Source of the DNA: Planctomycetia bacterium
GTDB taxonomy: Bacteria; Planctomycetota; Planctomycetia; Gemmatales; Gemmataceae
Reading direction: 5' to 3'
Assembly: GCA_005808665.1 (NCBI GenBank)
Contig: SYLG01000150.1
Span: 1-36,165, forward strand
Length of the DNA stretch: 36,165 nucleotides
Shown: piece by piece, positions 33,497 to 36,165 of the stretch
Position numbering within the stretch: position 1 is the stretch's first letter
Layout: each line of letters opens with the position of its first letter
Translations under genes and position numbers: made by a program
Notes under the pieces: model-generated
The model's database searches: none
Told to the model about the DNA's origin: nothing
What the model saw: the letters and a program-made list of their open reading frames with translations, nothing else

Positions 33497-35651
33497 ATAT
33501 ATTATTTTCGGTGGTGGAGCCGTTGTCAAAGATCTGCATTTGCCTGCATTTAAAGCTCTTGGCAAGGATAATTCCTGTCTTGTATATGAGCCGAATCCTA
33601 TAGACGCTAAAAAAATAAAATTATTATTTCCTAGCGTAAATGTAAATTGTGATACATATAATTCCTTTTATAATTCCGGTCTAAATTTTAATGATTTAAA
33701 GTTTGTTTTAATTGCTTTGCCTAATACGCTGCATAAGGAAGCTTGTTTAGAATTATTGGAAAATAATCTGAGCGTTTTGTGCGAAAAGCCACTTGGACTA
33801 TCTTCTGATGATTGCAATCTTATTAAAAAAGTAGCAAAAAAACAGTCTAGGGTGTGTGCTGTAGCCATGGTAAGGAGGTTTTTACCCGCAGTTAATATTT
33901 TGAAAGAGATGCTTAATGCAGGTCAGCTTGGTGATATACGGAAAGTTAGTGTTTCACATGGTTGTAATGTTAAAGATTGGTCCTGGAATTCTGAAACAGT
34001 TCTAAGAGATGACCAGGGTGGAGTTTTAGTCAATTTTGGCGTTCATTATATCGACCTAATTCTATGGTTGTTTGGGGATATTGTACCATACGACTACTTT
34101 GATGATTACAATGGTGGAATTGAAACTAATTGTAAATTAAAAGGTAAAATAGGTGTTGACATAGAATTTCTGTTGAATTTGTCTTGGACTCATCGGTTAG
34201 ATAACAAAATTATTGTCGAAGGTTCTAAAGGACGTCTTCATCTTGATCTTGATAGGGTTGATTCATGTATTTGGTTCCCTAGTGAAAATAATAATAGTTC
34301 ATTTGAGATTAAGCCTACATTATTTTTTAAATCCGGAAATTGGAAGCCAACATTTGAGTCATGTTTTGTTGAACAAATCTGGAATTTTGAAACTGCTCTT
34401 TCAAATCAAATAACAAAAGATTTGGTTAGTGCCGACGAGGCGATCAGAACGCAAAAAGTTATTGACTGGGCTTATAGTATTCGAAAAAAAACACGATATT
34501 TGGGTAAGTCTATTCGGCCTGATTTTCCATCATCTAATGTAGTTGTAACTGGTGGAACAGGTTTTGTAGGTTCTCATTTGATAAAACGGCTATCCGAAAT
34601 TGGAATGCTAAACATTGTGGTCCCTGTTCGTAATTTCGGTTCAGGTTCGGCTATCGCTAAATACCCTGTTAAAATGATTAAGACTGATTTATTAAACCTT
34701 GAAAGTTGTCGACTTGCCGTAAAAGGATCTCGTTTTATTTTTCACTTAGCATATGATTCGTCAGGTAAATCTTCTGAGAATGTAACAATATTAGGGACGC
34801 GAAATATTTTAAAAGCGGCTCTTTTAGAGAATGTTGAATCGGTGGTCGTATTTAGTACAGCTACTGTTTGGACAGCTTTTAAAACTCCTAATATTAATGA
34901 GAATACGCCTTTGGCACCTTCCCTAGGTAAATACGGATGGGATAAAGCCTTTATGCAAAAAGAATGTTTAGATTTTGCAAAAAAGAATTCAACGTTAAAG
35001 GTTTCCGTAATTGCACCTGGGTCTGTATATGGCCCAGGTAGTTACCTTTTTTGTGAGCTGCCTTATCAACTTGCAAAAAAAGGTTTATTTAGCTGGTATG
35101 AAAATGGAAATGGTATTGTAAATTATATTTATGTTGATAATTTGGTAGATATGGCATTGTTATCGGCCTTAAGTATTTCCGCCTCTGGAAATACTTTTAT
35201 TGGTGTTGATGGTGAAACGGACTGGAAAAGTTTTCTTTTGCCTCTTATCAGAAAGTTTGAAAATAAGATTAGTAATATTACTAGGGCTGATTTGGTTTAT
35301 CTCAAGAAATACGGTGTTACTAAAACTACATTTTTTGATGTTTTTAAAACATTGGTTTTATCAAAGGATGTTGTAGAGAAGGTTAATAACAATTTTCTTC
35401 TTTCGTTAATCGGGAAAAAAATCAAAAAATTGCTTTTTAAAAACAATGATGTGGATAAGGCTAGTGAATTTATTTTACTGGATCCGCCTCGTAAGTTGCA
35501 AACTCCAATATGGATATTTGATATTTATAACGACAGTCAATACCGTTTCAATAATCTAAAAACACGGAGTCAACTAGGTTGGATACCTATTGTCTCTTTA
35601 TCAGAAGGAATAAAAAAATCAGTTGACTGGCTTGATTCCAAAGATTATTAA
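33489..35651 (+). CDS. Fusion of Gfo/Idh/MocA oxidoreductase and NAD-dependent epimerase/dehydratase
   Basis: A 720-residue protein with two dinucleotide-binding domains. Residues 1 to about 340 are of the Gfo/Idh/MocA type: IIFGGGAVVKDLHLPAF, ALPNTLHKEACLELL, the CEKPLG motif, and GGVLVNFGVHYIDLILW, typical of the C-terminal substrate domain. From about 350 an extended SDR begins: VVVTGGTGFVGSHL, FHLAYDSSG in the place of the usual HLAA, VVFSTATVWT, the YGWDK catalytic Tyr-Lys, and VIAPGSVYGPGS. Together it could oxidise/reduce and then epimerise or dehydrate a nucleotide sugar. The combination in one chain is uncommon. The sequence is AT-rich. The start ATG lies inside the previous gene's last codons. 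Confidence 0.85.
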   Translation: MIKYIIFGGGAVVKDLHLPAFKALGKDNSCLVYEPNPIDAKKIKLLFPSVNVNCDTYNSFYNSGLNFNDLKFVLIALPNTLHKEACLELLENNLSVLCEKPLGLSSDDCNLIKKVAKKQSRVCAVAMVRRFLPAVNILKEMLNAGQLGDIRKVSVSHGCNVKDWSWNSETVLRDDQGGVLVNFGVHYIDLILWLFGDIVPYDYFDDYNGGIETNCKLKGKIGVDIEFLLNLSWTHRLDNKIIVEGSKGRLHLDLDRVDSCIWFPSENNNSSFEIKPTLFFKSGNWKPTFESCFVEQIWNFETALSNQITKDLVSADEAIRTQKVIDWAYSIRKKTRYLGKSIRPDFPSSNVVVTGGTGFVGSHLIKRLSEIGMLNIVVPVRNFGSGSAIAKYPVKMIKTDLLNLESCRLAVKGSRFIFHLAYDSSGKSSENVTILGTRNILKAALLENVESVVVFSTATVWTAFKTPNINENTPLAPSLGKYGWDKAFMQKECLDFAKKNSTLKVSVIAPGSVYGPGSYLFCELPYQLAKKGLFSWYENGNGIVNYIYVDNLVDMALLSALSISASGNTFIGVDGETDWKSFLLPLIRKFENKISNITRADLVYLKKYGVTKTTFFDVFKTLVLSKDVVEKVNNNFLLSLIGKKIKKLLFKNNDVDKASEFILLDPPRKLQTPIWIFDIYNDSQYRFNNLKTRSQLGWIPIVSLSEGIKKSVDWLDSKDY

Positions 35652-35834
35652 AGTTTTTCTTTTAAGTTTACAATTTCTGGTTATGATAATTTTTATTTTC
35701 TTGGATAATAATCTAAAGATCATAGTCATATATAATATGGTCAGTAGATTTTTAATAATAGGTTAGTCGGCGTTTTTTTTTATTAAAGTATTTATTTCTT
35801 TGTTATTTAGTATGATTATTCGGTGGATTTGTCT

Positions 35835-35909
35835 GTGAAAGGCATTATTTTAGCATGTGGGTCTGGTTCAAAGTTGTATCTAGGACTATTGCATCATGTT
35901 AAGGATTAG
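35835..35909 (+). pseudogene. Remnant of a sugar-1-phosphate nucleotidylyltransferase (RmlA-like) start
   Basis: GTG 35835, with GGTGGA about 8 nt upstream, opens MKGIILACGSGSKLYL, very close to the RmlA/GlmU-type start MKGIILAGGSGTRLYP. After 24 codons the frame stops at TAG, followed at once by TGA. The rest of the protein is not found in any frame nearby. It looks like the N-terminal stump of a nucleotidylyltransferase gene cut by deletion or rearrangement. Confidence 0.6.
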
Positions 35910-36140
35910 TGAGAAAGATGCAATGTGGGTGGTTGACCGAGGGTCAATCCTGTATTGCACGGAAGCCGTATTGGTGGACCTAGGTTAGGTCGTCGAACCA
36001 AGGTGTCGATTAGGATAATGGATTATCAGTAATTCCCGGCTTCAAAAAAAAGATGCGCCCTGATTTACCCATTGTGAAAGGTCTCCTGTTGAGACACTGT
36101 TTTTGGTTGAGCGACAGGCGGTAATATGCGATCAAAGAGT

Positions 36141-36162
36141 GGTTCAGAGGGGGTCCTGAACC
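36141..36162. repeat. Inverted repeat at the right edge
   Basis: GGTTCAG (36141-36147) pairs perfectly with CTGAACC (36156-36162) across an 8-nt loop. It lies in a stretch without genes and may be an extragenic palindrome or the edge of an element that continues outside the window. Confidence 0.4.
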
Positions 36163-36165
36163 GAC

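Larger units (their letters stand above)
35652..36165. other. Right end: gene remnant and palindromes, no intact gene
   Basis: About 510 bp. It contains an rmlA-like start remnant (35835-35909), a small palindrome TTGACC-gag-GGTCAA at about 35935-35950, and a terminal inverted repeat at 36141-36162. Composition moves from AT-rich back to moderate GC from about 35930, so the boundary of the AT-rich block may lie here. No intact coding region is seen. Confidence 0.4.

Overview
The window looks like a chromosomal segment of a moderate-GC, Gram-negative-type bacterium, most likely a planctomycete. This rests on gene style, not a marker gene: RNase E/G with a very long insert in its S1 domain behind a DUF2344/TIGR03936 gene, an ECF sigma and zinc-finger anti-sigma pair, a HEAT-repeat exported protein, a VPE-CTERM surface protein, small nucleotidyltransferase modules, and heavy use of TTG and GTG starts. 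The taxonomy is inference.

Left part (1-12.2 kb): housekeeping and regulation. On the minus strand are RNase E/G with its DUF2344 partner, a three-gene hpf - PTS IIA - HPr operon, an ECF sigma/anti-sigma pair, and the GTPase Der. On the plus strand are a 59-codon gene that is essentially a free-standing sigma-70 region 1.1 domain, and a HEAT-repeat protein. An AT-rich PEP-CTERM-type gene on the minus strand and about 700 bp without a convincing gene separate this part from the next.

Right part (12.9-36 kb): one long plus-strand surface-glycan locus. It starts with a GDP-mannose 3,5-epimerase-like SDR, a glycosyltransferase and an ABC exporter. A complete set of candidate pseudaminic acid enzymes follows: PseB, PseC, an SpsF/PseF-type nucleotidyltransferase fused to a class III aminotransferase, PseG fused to PseH, and PseI. 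Tailoring genes lie among them: a methyltransferase, an aldo/keto reductase, two formyltransferase-like genes and a PIG-L deacetylase. Together they predict a CMP-activated nonulosonic acid of the pseudaminic type with altered N-acyl groups, transferred to a surface glycan.

Three intact MNT-HEPN (MntA-HepT-like) pairs and one further nucleotidyltransferase pair, broken by a stop codon, are interleaved with these genes. A run of ten G residues and a 12-bp tandem duplication sit where pseG-pseH overlaps the first formyltransferase gene, and that gene carries an in-frame TGA. This corner looks hypermutable or decaying.

From the last part of pseI (about 31.3 kb) onward the DNA becomes clearly AT-rich. 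It carries a capsule-type glycosyltransferase candidate, a Gfo/Idh/MocA-SDR fusion and an rmlA-like start remnant, consistent with later acquisition or exchange of the end of the locus.
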